DNA of 64,000 bases, from contig CAVXXM010000001.1 of the NCBI GenBank assembly GCA_963765745.1, forward strand, positions 124,001 to 188,000, read 5' to 3'. Both the position numbers and the translations under genes were made by a program. This DNA comes from JAHFPN01 sp963765745 (GTDB taxonomy: Bacteria > Pseudomonadota > Alphaproteobacteria > Rhizobiales > Xanthobacteraceae). Numbering within the stretch: position 1 is the first letter of the stretch; the number at the start of each line of letters is the position of its first letter. This document shows, one piece after another, positions 8,559 through 16,381 of the stretch. The notes beneath the pieces are model-generated. The model was not told the DNA's origin, searched no databases, and was given only the letters and a program-made list of their open reading frames with translations.

Positions 8559-9007
8559 ACGCACTCGTTCTTCGCAATTACCGCGACGAGGATTGCGAGG
8601 CTGCGATCGCGCTCTGGCGGCGCGCCTGGGACACGGCACTCCCGGAGATCGATTTTTCCTCGCGGCTAGAATGGTGGCGTGAGCGCTGGACCGATGAACT
8701 TGTTCCGAACAATACAATTCGCGTCGCCGAGCTTGACGGAAAGATCGCCGGCTTCATCGTGATCGATCTGAGCAGCGGCTACCTCGATCAGATTGCGGTC
8801 GCGCCGGAAGATTGGGGCACGGGCATTGCAAAAAAACTGATGGACGAGGCCAAGCGAATTTCGCCGGCGCGCATCTCGCTCGAAGTGAATCAGGAAAACG
8901 CAAGGGCGATACGCTTCTATGAGCGCGCCGGCTTCGAGCGCACCGGCGAAGGCATCAATCCGCTCTCTGGCCGGCCGACGTGGCGCTATGCGTGGAAGCA
9001 ATACTAG
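8555..9007 (+). CDS. GNAT family N-acetyltransferase
   Basis: A 150-residue acetyl-CoA-dependent acyltransferase of the GNAT fold. The motif A region reads LDQIAVAPEDWGTGIAKKLMDEA (acetyl-CoA pyrophosphate loop with GTGIAKKL), followed by LEVNQENARAIRFYERAGFERTGE, the classic beta5-alpha4 FYERAGF element. The start overlaps the end of the OmpA-like gene, so it is translationally coupled with it, but the substrate is unknown. It may modify a small molecule, a protein or a cell-wall component. The gene ends at a dispersed palindromic repeat. Confidence 0.85.
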   Translation: MNALVLRNYRDEDCEAAIALWRRAWDTALPEIDFSSRLEWWRERWTDELVPNNTIRVAELDGKIAGFIVIDLSSGYLDQIAVAPEDWGTGIAKKLMDEAKRISPARISLEVNQENARAIRFYERAGFERTGEGINPLSGRPTWRYAWKQY

Positions 9008-9009
9008 TC

Positions 9010-9114
9010 GTCATTCCGGTCGAGCCGGGTTAGCGGCGAGGGCCGGAATCCATAACCACGGTCGGCGAGTATGGATTCCGGGCTCGCGGGCAAAAGCCCG
9101 CGCCCCGGAATGAC
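9010..9114. repeat. Dispersed palindromic repeat, copy 1
   Basis: A 105-base element bounded by GTCATTCCGG and CCGGAATGAC, i.e. inverted ends. Inside are a perfect 11-base inverted pair CGGAATCCATA/TATGGATTCCG and a second hairpin around GCGGGCAAAAGCCCGC. It shares a long identical core with the copy at 42879. It fills the gap between two convergent genes, so it may also terminate transcription both ways. Similar elements are common in Bradyrhizobium-type genomes. Confidence 0.85.
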
Positions 9115-9123
9115 GGACAAATG

Positions 9124-10911
9124 TCAGACCGCGACCCCGAACTGCAATTCCGCGAGCCGCGCATAAAGCCCACCGGCGGCGACCAGGCTCGCGTGAGTGC
9201 CCTCCTCCACGATGCGGCCGTGCTCAAGGACAAGAATGCGGTCGGCGCGCAGCACGGTGGCGAGCCGGTGCGCGATCACGAGCGACGTGCGGTTCTCCAT
9301 GGAGCGCTCGAGCGCCTGCTGCACCAGGGTTTCGCTCTCCGAGTCGAGCGACGAGGTCGCTTCGTCGAGCAGCAGCACCTTGGCGTTGCGCAAGATTGCC
9401 CGCGCGATGGCTACCCGCTGGCGTTGCCCGCCCGAAAGCGTGACTCCGCGTTCGCCGATCAGGGTGTCGTAGCCCTGCGGAAGATTTTGCGTGAACTCGT
9501 CCACCAGCGCGAGCGCACCGGCGCGTTCGATCTCGGCGTCGGTCGCACCGAGCCGGCCGAGGCGGATGTTGTCGCGGATCGAGGCGGCGAAGATCGCCAC
9601 GTCCTGCGGGACGAGCGCGATGCGCGCGCGCACCGCGAGCGGATCGGCGTGCTGCAGATCGACGCCATCGAGCAGGATGCGGCCGGATAGCGGATCGTAG
9701 AAGCGCAGGAGCAGATGAAAGAGCGTGCTCTTGCCCGCGCCCGAAGGCCCGACGATGGCCACGCGCTCGCCCGGCTCGACCGCAAACGAGACCGATTCCA
9801 GCACCCGCACCTCGGGCCGCGTCGGATAGGCGAAGGAGACGCCGTCGAAGCGGATCGAGCCCTTCGCGGGTTCGGGCAATGCGACGGAGAGCTTCGGCTT
9901 CTTGATCGCGGGCTCGATGCGCAGCAGCTCGGCGATGCGTTCGGCCGCACCGGCGGCCTGGCTCACCTCGCCCCAGACCTGCGAGAGCTCGCTCAAGGCG
10001 CCTGCGGCAAACACCGCATAGAGCACGAACTGGCTGAGGCGGCCGGCCGTCATGCGTCCGCCGATTACGTCTTGCGCCCCGGTCCAGAGCACGCCGACTA
10101 CGCTCGCAAACACGAGAAAGATGCCGCCGGCGGTGAGCAGCGCGCGCGCTTTGGTCGAGTCGCGCGCGGCCGCGAACGCGCGCTCGACCGCGTCGGCGAA
10201 GCGCGAGCGCGCTGCCGTCTCTCCGGTGAAGGCCTGCAGCGTGCGCACCGATCCGATCGCCTCGGCCGCGTAGGCCGAAGCGTCGGCCAGCGTGTCCTGC
10301 GCCGAGCGGGAGCGCGAACGCACCGAACGGCCGAAGCCCACCAGCGGCAGCACGATGAACGGAATCGCGATCAGCACCATCGCCGAGAGCCGCGGGCTGG
10401 TCACCACCATCATCGCGATCGCGCCAACGAACAGCACGACGTTGCGGAGCGCGATCGAGGCGGAGGTGCCGACGGCGCTCTTGATCTGGGTCGTGTCGGC
10501 AGCAAGCCGCGAAACCAGCTCGCCGGTTCGCGCGGTATCGAAGAATACGGACGACAGCGTGAGGATGTGGGCGAATACCGCATCGCGCAGGTCGGCCACC
10601 ACGCGCTCGCCGAGCGTGGTCACCAGGTAGTAGCGCAGCGCGCTCGCGCTCGCGAGCACGGCGGCGATGACCACGAGCACGGCGAAATACTGGTCGATAT
10701 AGCCGGCCTGCTCCGGGGCAAAGCCGAAGTCGATCATGCGCCGAACCGCGAGCGGAACTGTAAGAGTCGCTGCCGCCGCGGCGAGTAGAGCCACCAGCGC
10801 CGCCGCGATCCGCCCGCGGTAGCGCAACGCGAACGGCACGAGTGTCATCAATGGCCGCAGGCGTGCAGCGCGCGGTGCGGCCGGTGGCTGGGCAGGCTCG
10901 GCTTGTGTCAC
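9124..10911 (-). CDS. ABC exporter, fused transmembrane and ATP-binding domains (MsbA-related)
   Basis: A 595-residue half-transporter that should act as a dimer in the inner membrane. Residues about 25-320 form a six-helix exporter domain. The C-terminal ATPase has Walker A (VGPSGAGKSTLF), the signature LSGGQRQRVAIARAIL, Walker B VLLLDEATSSLD and the switch His in IAHRLATV. The architecture fits the MsbA-related group of lipid, peptide or drug exporters widespread in alphaproteobacteria; the substrate cannot be inferred. It is monocistronic, convergent with the GNAT gene and divergent from rpmE. Confidence 0.9.
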   Translation of the reverse strand: MTQAEPAQPPAAPRAARLRPLMTLVPFALRYRGRIAAALVALLAAAAATLTVPLAVRRMIDFGFAPEQAGYIDQYFAVLVVIAAVLASASALRYYLVTTLGERVVADLRDAVFAHILTLSSVFFDTARTGELVSRLAADTTQIKSAVGTSASIALRNVVLFVGAIAMMVVTSPRLSAMVLIAIPFIVLPLVGFGRSVRSRSRSAQDTLADASAYAAEAIGSVRTLQAFTGETAARSRFADAVERAFAAARDSTKARALLTAGGIFLVFASVVGVLWTGAQDVIGGRMTAGRLSQFVLYAVFAAGALSELSQVWGEVSQAAGAAERIAELLRIEPAIKKPKLSVALPEPAKGSIRFDGVSFAYPTRPEVRVLESVSFAVEPGERVAIVGPSGAGKSTLFHLLLRFYDPLSGRILLDGVDLQHADPLAVRARIALVPQDVAIFAASIRDNIRLGRLGATDAEIERAGALALVDEFTQNLPQGYDTLIGERGVTLSGGQRQRVAIARAILRNAKVLLLDEATSSLDSESETLVQQALERSMENRTSLVIAHRLATVLRADRILVLEHGRIVEEGTHASLVAAGGLYARLAELQFGVAV

Positions 10912-10997
10912 AAGCTACTCTCTAGTATGAAGCCGCCGACTTCGGGGTTTTGCGAATTTACGCGCCTGAAACCCCGGCGATGCAAGGATCGAAAGCC

Positions 10998-11222
10998 ATG
11001 AAGCCCGACATCCACCCCGACTATCACGAGATCAAGGTCGTGATGACCGACGGGACCGAATACACGACGCGCTCGACCTGGGGCAAGGCGGGCGACACGC
11101 TGCATCTCGACATCGACTCGAAGACGCACCCGGCATGGACCGGCGGCCAGCAACAGCTCCTGGACCGTGGCGGGCGGCTGTCGCGTTTCCAGAAGAAGTT
11201 CGCCGGCTTCATCAAAAGCTGA
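10998..11222 (+). CDS. rpmE: 50S ribosomal protein L31, cysteine-free form
   Basis: A 74-residue large-subunit protein that bridges the ribosomal subunits. The sequence begins MKPDIHPDYHEIKVVMTDG and ends with the conserved GRLSRFQKKFAGF. None of the zinc-binding cysteines of classical L31 is present, as is usual for Bradyrhizobium-type L31. The frame is open further upstream, but ATG 10998 has AAGGAT 8 bases ahead and aligns with the family start. A strong hairpin terminator follows. It is divergent from the ABC exporter gene. Confidence 0.96.
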   Translation: MKPDIHPDYHEIKVVMTDGTEYTTRSTWGKAGDTLHLDIDSKTHPAWTGGQQQLLDRGGRLSRFQKKFAGFIKS

Positions 11223-11246
11223 AATGGCCGGCCGCAGCGATGTTCC

Positions 11247-11275
11247 AAGCCCCCGCTGAGCGGGGGCTTTTCGTT
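11247..11275 (+). terminator. Rho-independent terminator of rpmE
   Basis: Perfect 10-bp stem AAGCCCCCGC / GCGGGGGCTT with a TGA loop, followed by TTTTCGTTT. It ends one base before the rcdA stop on the other strand and may serve both convergent genes. Confidence 0.92.
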
Positions 11276-11812
11276 TCAGGCGCTACGCTTGGCCTCGAAA
11301 GCGGCGCGCAACACCCCGAGCTGGTGTTCCACCGGATTGTCGCTCGTGGCCTTCGACAGCTTGCCGCCATAAATCAGCGCGTCCATGCGGAGCACGTGGT
11401 CGTGCAGGCGGCGCGATTCGTCGATCAGTGTGCGCAGGCGCTTGGGCAGCGACTTCATCGACTCTTCGTGCGGCGGCTCGTAGGTCAAGAGCTTCACCTT
11501 GGTCTTCTCGCTGCGCGCCTGATCCTGCGTGAGCTCCCCTTCATTGACCGCGCGCTGCAGGAGGAGCCAGGATGCGAGCTGCATCAGCCGCGTGGTGAGC
11601 CGCATCGACTCGGTCGCGTAGGTCAGCGCGCCGGTGCGCGAGAGCTGCTTCGATTCCCTGCGGCCGGGCCCGTCGAGATAGGCGGCGGCGAGCTCCACCA
11701 GCGTCATGCCCTCGCGGAACAGCGTGGCAAAGGACTGGCCGGCGGCGATGCGCTCGGCGAGCACGACGGGATTCTGACGGGAAGGTTGGCGGGAGACTAG
11801 AACTTCGGACAT
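11276..11812 (-). CDS. rcdA: RcdA, adaptor for CtrA proteolysis (DUF1465)
   Basis: A 178-residue helical protein of the DUF1465 family. In Caulobacter, RcdA works with CpdR and PopA to deliver the cell-cycle regulator CtrA to the ClpXP protease. The sequence has family blocks FREGMTLVELAAAYLDGPGR, the helix ESMRLTTRLMQLASWLLLQRAV and a C-terminal region rich in Arg/His. The start ATG at 11812 is preceded by two GANTC (CcrM methylation) sites at 11863-11867 and 11888-11892, consistent with cell-cycle timing. cpdR is in the same window at 60261. It is convergent with rpmE, whose terminator touches its stop. Confidence 0.88.
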   Translation of the reverse strand: MSEVLVSRQPSRQNPVVLAERIAAGQSFATLFREGMTLVELAAAYLDGPGRRESKQLSRTGALTYATESMRLTTRLMQLASWLLLQRAVNEGELTQDQARSEKTKVKLLTYEPPHEESMKSLPKRLRTLIDESRRLHDHVLRMDALIYGGKLSKATSDNPVEHQLGVLRAAFEAKRSA

Positions 11813-11974
11813 TTACACACCCGGTAACGCTACTGAACTCTTTACGAGGCTGCGGCCAATTTGAATCGAAGCACCTAATTCGGTCGCGAGTCAAAGGGCC
11901 TTCTGCTGGCGGAAACGCGCCTAATTCGTGCAATTTGCGCACCGCCGCCACCGTGCCAGGACGGGACGCGGGGC

Positions 11975-12071
11975 AAAAAAAGGAGCCGCCCGAAGGCGGC
12001 TCAAAGGTTTTTACAGGGAGGCGTCAAACAGAGTGGACAGGAGCCACTCGACATCCACGAAGTGGATGTAT
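11975..12071 (-). ncRNA. Candidate small RNA with anti-Shine-Dalgarno loop and strong terminator
   Basis: Read on the minus strand this 321-base gap between the DUF1192 gene and rcdA contains three consecutive hairpins. The first has an 8-bp stem ACATCCAC/GTGGATGT with a TTC loop (12051-12069). The second has a 6-bp stem GAGTGG/CCACTC with loop CTCCTGT (12031-12049). The third has an 8-bp stem GAGCCGCC/GGCGGCTC with a 4-base loop (11983-12002) followed by seven T, a textbook terminator. The exposed CUCCU is complementary to ribosome sites. A perfect CtrA box lies just upstream. It could instead be only the 3' UTR and terminator of the DUF1192 gene. The 5' end is estimated, not observed. Confidence 0.5.
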
Positions 12072-12092
12072 CTCGATAATGAGCCGGAAACC

Positions 12093-12107
12093 TTAATCAA
12101 TGGTTAA
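12093..12107 (-). promoter_or_regulatory. CtrA box TTAA-N7-TTAA
   Basis: Perfect match to the CtrA recognition sequence: TTAA at 12093-12096 and TTAA at 12104-12107 with a 7-base spacer. On the minus strand it is followed by AT-rich CATTAT (12076-12081 region) and then by the hairpins of the candidate RNA. It starts 27 bases after the DUF1192 stop. Confidence 0.6.
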
Positions 12108-12133
12108 CGCGGGCCGGAACCGCGTACCGTAGA

Positions 12134-12319
12134 TCAGCGCCGGAAGAAGGTGTCGGCGGCGCTCTTGGTGGCCTGCTTCGCCTTCATGGTGGCCTCGAGC
12201 CGTTCGATCTCGGCCTGCAACGCCTCGACCCGCTCGCGCAACTCGTGCACGGACAAGAGCGAGAGATCAGAGCCGATCTCGTGCAGCTTGGACGGCTTCT
12301 TGACCGGTTCCTCTTCCAT
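12134..12319 (-). CDS. DUF1192 family small coiled-coil protein
   Basis: A 61-residue acidic/basic helical protein. The middle (ELRERVEALQAEIERLEATMKAKQ) is a clear short coiled coil, and the C-terminus ends in the family-typical AADTFFRR. DUF1192 proteins are alphaproteobacterial and have no assigned function. The start at 12319 is followed by MEEEPVKKPSKL, also common in the family. It lies upstream of the candidate RNA on the same strand and is divergent from the quinone oxidoreductase gene. Confidence 0.85.
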   Translation of the reverse strand: MEEEPVKKPSKLHEIGSDLSLLSVHELRERVEALQAEIERLEATMKAKQATKSAADTFFRR

Positions 12320-12402
12320 GGCGCGAGCCTAGCGGATCGGGCCCGCCGTTGTCATCGCGGCGGCAGGGTCGTAGGAATTCCGCCCATCACCCGGAGCCGG
12401 CA

Positions 12403-13404
12403 ATGCCCCTTCCCGAGACGATGATCGCGATCGCGATCCCGAAGCCGGGCGGGCCGGAAGCTCTCAAAGCCGAGACGCGAGCCATGCCGAAGCCGGGACC
12501 GACCGAGGTCCTGGTGCGCGTCGTGGCCGCCGGCGTGAACCGGCCGGACGTTATGCAGCGCCTGGGCATGTATCCGCCGCCGCCCGGCGCGCCGGATATT
12601 CCGGGCCTCGAAATCGCCGGCGAAGTGGTGATGCTCGGGGACAAAGTAACGCGGCTCCGCACCGGCGACAAAGTGTGCGCGCTCGTTCCGGGCGGCGGCT
12701 ACGGGGAATATTGCGTGGCGGACGAGGCGATCGCGCTGCCGGTCCCCAATGGCCTCTCCATGATCGAGGCGGCGGCATTGCCGGAGACCTTCTTCACCGT
12801 CTGGCACAACATGATGGAGCGCGGGGCGCTGAAGGCGGGCGAGACCGTGCTCATCCACGGCGGCACCAGCGGCATTGGAACAACCGCGATCATGATTGCC
12901 AAGGCCTTCGGTGCGAAGGTGATTACGACCGCCGGTTCGGCCGAGAAATGCCAGGCCTGCCGCAAGCTCGGCGCCGACGTGGCGATCGATTATAAGTCCG
13001 AGGATTTCGTCGCCGCCACCAAGGCCGCGACCGGTGGCCGTGGCGCCGATCTCATCATCGACATCATCGGCGGCGACTACGTGGACCGCAATTTCGAGGC
13101 GGCCTCGCTCGAAGGCCGCATCGTCCAGGTTTCGGTCCAACAGGGAACCAAAGCCAATGTCGACATGCGCCGGCTGATGCAGAAGCGGCTCACCCATACC
13201 GGCTCGACGCTCCGGCCACGGCCGGTCGCCGAGAAGGCCGCCATCGCGCGGGGCCTGCTGGTCAATGTCTGGCCGCTGATCGAGGCCGGCAAGATCAAGC
13301 CAGTGATCGACTCCACCTTCCCGCTCGCGGACGCGCCAAAGGCGCACGCGCGCATGGAATCGAGCGCCCATATCGGGAAGATCGTGCTCGTGGTGCGCCC
13401 TTGA
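12403..13404 (+). CDS. NAD(P)H quinone oxidoreductase (zinc-independent MDR family)
   Basis: A 333-residue medium-chain reductase of the quinone oxidoreductase/PIG3 group, which reduces quinones or unsaturated carbonyls with NADPH. The N-terminal GroES-like half has GVNRPDVMQRLGMYPPPPGAPDIPGLEIAGEV landmarks; the Rossmann half has the dinucleotide motif HGGTSGIGTTAIMIAKAFGA. Structural zinc cysteines are absent, as expected. ATG 12403 is chosen because GGAG lies about 9 bases upstream and MPLPETMIAIAI aligns with relatives; the frame is open further upstream. It probably acts in the cytosol as a detoxification enzyme. Confidence 0.88.
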   Translation: MPLPETMIAIAIPKPGGPEALKAETRAMPKPGPTEVLVRVVAAGVNRPDVMQRLGMYPPPPGAPDIPGLEIAGEVVMLGDKVTRLRTGDKVCALVPGGGYGEYCVADEAIALPVPNGLSMIEAAALPETFFTVWHNMMERGALKAGETVLIHGGTSGIGTTAIMIAKAFGAKVITTAGSAEKCQACRKLGADVAIDYKSEDFVAATKAATGGRGADLIIDIIGGDYVDRNFEAASLEGRIVQVSVQQGTKANVDMRRLMQKRLTHTGSTLRPRPVAEKAAIARGLLVNVWPLIEAGKIKPVIDSTFPLADAPKAHARMESSAHIGKIVLVVRP

Positions 13405-13487
13405 GCCTTGCCTTGCCGCCGCCCCAAGGGAGGGCTAATTCAGGCCGTCCGATCGGCCACTCGCGGGCCGTGTCCGGAGGTCCGCAC

Positions 13488-16376
13488 TTGCGTCTGGTTT
13501 GTCTCGTATTTGCGTTCTTGGTGCTCCTCGCCCCCGCGGGCGTGCTGCCGGCCTTCGCCGTCGAAGCGATCGCGGTGCGGCTCAAGACTCCCGCATTCGA
13601 TGTCCTGCCGCAGACCGAACGCTACACCACCGACGCCGACAAGCTGCAGGTTTCCATCGCGCCCGGCCCCGACGGCATCGTGCGCCGGATCGAAGTGCGC
13701 GCGCGCGCACCGCAAGGCACGACCAACTGGGCGGTGTTCGCGCTCGCCAACAACACCGACGAGCAGGTGGACCGGCTGATCGTCGCGCCGCACTACCAGA
13801 TGGCGGGCTCGGGCTTGTTCTGGCCCGACCTCGGCTCGACGCGCATCGCCGCCGTGACGCCTAGCCAGGGCTTCCGGCCGGAACGCCAACCGGCGATCGG
13901 CGCCGACGTTTTTCTCGTAACGCTCGACCCGGGCACGACGATTACCTTCGTGGCCGAACTCAATTCGGGATTGCTGCCGCAGCTCTATCTCTGGGAGCCG
14001 GAAGCCTACAAAGGCAAGGTCAATAGTTTCACCCTCTATAACGGCATCGTCATCGGCATCGCGGGCCTGTTGGCGCTCTTCCTCACCATCCTGTTCGTGG
14101 TGAAGGGGTCGATCATGTTCCCGGCCGCCGCCGCGCTCGCCTGGGCGGTGCTCGGCTATATCGGCGTCGATTTCGGATTCTGGGCCAAGGTATTCGGGCT
14201 CACGCCCGCGACGGAACAATTCTGGCGCGCGGCCGGCGAGGCGATCCTGGCCGCGACGCTCATCGTCTTCATCTTCGCCTATCTCAATCTCGCGCGCTGG
14301 AACGTGCGCTACTCGCACGTAGCGGTGGGCTGGCTGGTCTTCCTCGCGCTTCTAGTGGCGCTCGCGTTCATCGATCCGGCGATCGCCGCCGGTATCGCGC
14401 GAATTTCGCTCCTGGCCGTCGCGCTCCTCGGCTTCGGCCTCGTCGTGTATCTGGCGACCCATAATTTCGACCGCGCGGTGCTGCTGATCCCGACCTGGTT
14501 CCTGTTCACGGTCTGGGTGATCGCCGCCGGCTTCGCGGTCGCGGGCGTGCTGACCAACGACCTGATCGGCCCGGCATTGCTTGGCGGCCTCGTGCTGATC
14601 GTGATGCTGATCGGATTCACGGTGATGCAGCACGCCTTCGCCGGCGTTGGCGCCGACGGCATCGTCAACGATCTGGAGCGGCGCGCGCTCGCGCTCACGG
14701 GCGCCGGCGACCTGGTCTGGGATTGGGACGTGGACCGCGACCAGATCTACACCAGCGCCGAGGCCGAGCAGCTCCTGGGCCTCAAACGCGGCACGCTGGA
14801 GACCGCGGCCGCGGGCTGGCTCGAATATCTGCACCCGTCCGATCGCGACGGCTTTCGCATGGCGCTCGACAGCGTACTGGAGCAGCGGCGCGGCCGCATC
14901 GTGCTCGAGTTCCGCCTGCGCGGCGAGGACGGTCATTACCGGTGGTTCACGCTGCGCGCGCGGCCCGTCGTCGGTACCGATAGCGAGGTGCTGCGCGTGG
15001 TCGGCACCATTACCGACATCACCGAACAGAAGGTCGCCGAGGAGCGGTTGCTGCACGACGCGGTGCACGACAACCTCACGGGGTTACCGAACCGGGAGCT
15101 GTTCTTCGACCGGCTCGATGCCGCGATCGTGTTCGCGCGGGCCGACGAAAATATGCGGCCGACCGTGATGGTCATCGATCTCGACCGCTTCAAGCAGGTC
15201 AACACCAGCGTCGGCATGGCGGTCGGCGACTCGATCCTGCTGACCGTCGCGCGCCGGCTCGGCCGATTGCTCAAGCCGCAGGATACGCTGTCGCGCATCG
15301 GCGGCGACCAATTCGGGCTGATCCTGCTATCCGAGCGCGACCCGCAGCGCATCACGGCCTTCGCCGACACGATCCGGCGCACCTTGCGCGCGCCCATCGG
15401 CTTCGGCGAGCGGCAGATTTTTCTCACCGCCTCGATCGGTCTCGTACTGGTGGACGGCCAGACGCGCCGCCGTGAAGAGGTGCTGAAAGACGCGGAGCTC
15501 GCAATGTATCACGCCAAACGCTCCGGCGCCGACAAGATCGAGGTATTCAAGGCGGCGATGCGGTCACAGAAGATCGACCGGCTGACGCTGGAATCGGATC
15601 TGCGGCGCGCGCTCGAGCGCGAGGAAGTGGCGATCCTCTACCAGCCGGTGATCCGGCTGGAGGACCGCACCATCGCCGGCTTCGAGGCGCTGATGCGCTG
15701 GAACCATCCGCGGCTCGGGCGGCTGGGTCCGTCGGAGTTCATCCCGATCGCCGAGGAGACCGGTCTCATCGTCGATCTCGGACATTTCGTGCTCGAGCGC
15801 GCCGCGCGCCAGCTCGTGCTGTGGCAGCGCGCGATGCCCGGCGTGGTGCCGATCTTCACCAGCGTGAACATCTCGTCCCGCCAGCTTCTGCGCCACGATC
15901 TGATCCAGGACGTGAAGGCGGTGCTGGCGCGCAATCTCTGCGCTCCTGGGACGCTGAAGCTGGAACTTACCGAATCCCTCATCATGGAGAACCCGGAGCT
16001 CGCGGCGCAAATGCTTCAACGCATCCGCGAACTCGGCGCCGGGCTGGCGCTGGACGATTTCGGCACCGGCTATTCTTCGCTCGCCTATCTTCAGCGCTTC
16101 CCCTTCGACACGATCAAGATCGACCAGCAATTCGTGCGCGGCTCGGGCAAGGGACCGCGGCCGGTGATTCTGCGCTCGATCATCGCGCTGGCGCACGATC
16201 TCGGCATGGCGACGGTCGCCGAAGGCGCGGAGACGGACTCCGACGCGGTCGAGCTTTTCCAGCTCGGCTGCGAATTCGCGCAGGGCTACGCTTTCGGTGA
16301 GCCGATGACGGCCGACGACGCGATGCGGTTGGTCGCGCCGGAATTGCCGCCCGAGAAACGCGCGAAGGCCAGCTGA
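13488..16376 (+). CDS. Membrane PAS-GGDEF-EAL cyclic-di-GMP protein
   Basis: A 962-residue inner-membrane sensor. A signal peptide (about 25 residues) and a 150-residue periplasmic domain are followed by seven or eight hydrophobic helices, a PAS domain (starting near DLVWDWDVD), then GGDEF and EAL domains. The cyclase motif reads GGDQF instead of GGDEF, so synthesis activity is doubtful. The phosphodiesterase domain keeps EALMRW, TESLIM and DDFGTGYSS, so it should hydrolyse c-di-GMP. The frame is open from 13401, but GGAGG at 13476-13480 sits 7 bases before TTG 13488, where the signal peptide begins. It ends 5 bases before the convergent yqgE stop. Confidence 0.9.
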   Translation: MRLVCLVFAFLVLLAPAGVLPAFAVEAIAVRLKTPAFDVLPQTERYTTDADKLQVSIAPGPDGIVRRIEVRARAPQGTTNWAVFALANNTDEQVDRLIVAPHYQMAGSGLFWPDLGSTRIAAVTPSQGFRPERQPAIGADVFLVTLDPGTTITFVAELNSGLLPQLYLWEPEAYKGKVNSFTLYNGIVIGIAGLLALFLTILFVVKGSIMFPAAAALAWAVLGYIGVDFGFWAKVFGLTPATEQFWRAAGEAILAATLIVFIFAYLNLARWNVRYSHVAVGWLVFLALLVALAFIDPAIAAGIARISLLAVALLGFGLVVYLATHNFDRAVLLIPTWFLFTVWVIAAGFAVAGVLTNDLIGPALLGGLVLIVMLIGFTVMQHAFAGVGADGIVNDLERRALALTGAGDLVWDWDVDRDQIYTSAEAEQLLGLKRGTLETAAAGWLEYLHPSDRDGFRMALDSVLEQRRGRIVLEFRLRGEDGHYRWFTLRARPVVGTDSEVLRVVGTITDITEQKVAEERLLHDAVHDNLTGLPNRELFFDRLDAAIVFARADENMRPTVMVIDLDRFKQVNTSVGMAVGDSILLTVARRLGRLLKPQDTLSRIGGDQFGLILLSERDPQRITAFADTIRRTLRAPIGFGERQIFLTASIGLVLVDGQTRRREEVLKDAELAMYHAKRSGADKIEVFKAAMRSQKIDRLTLESDLRRALEREEVAILYQPVIRLEDRTIAGFEALMRWNHPRLGRLGPSEFIPIAEETGLIVDLGHFVLERAARQLVLWQRAMPGVVPIFTSVNISSRQLLRHDLIQDVKAVLARNLCAPGTLKLELTESLIMENPELAAQMLQRIRELGAGLALDDFGTGYSSLAYLQRFPFDTIKIDQQFVRGSGKGPRPVILRSIIALAHDLGMATVAEGAETDSDAVELFQLGCEFAQGYAFGEPMTADDAMRLVAPELPPEKRAKAS

Positions 16377-16381
16377 CGACT

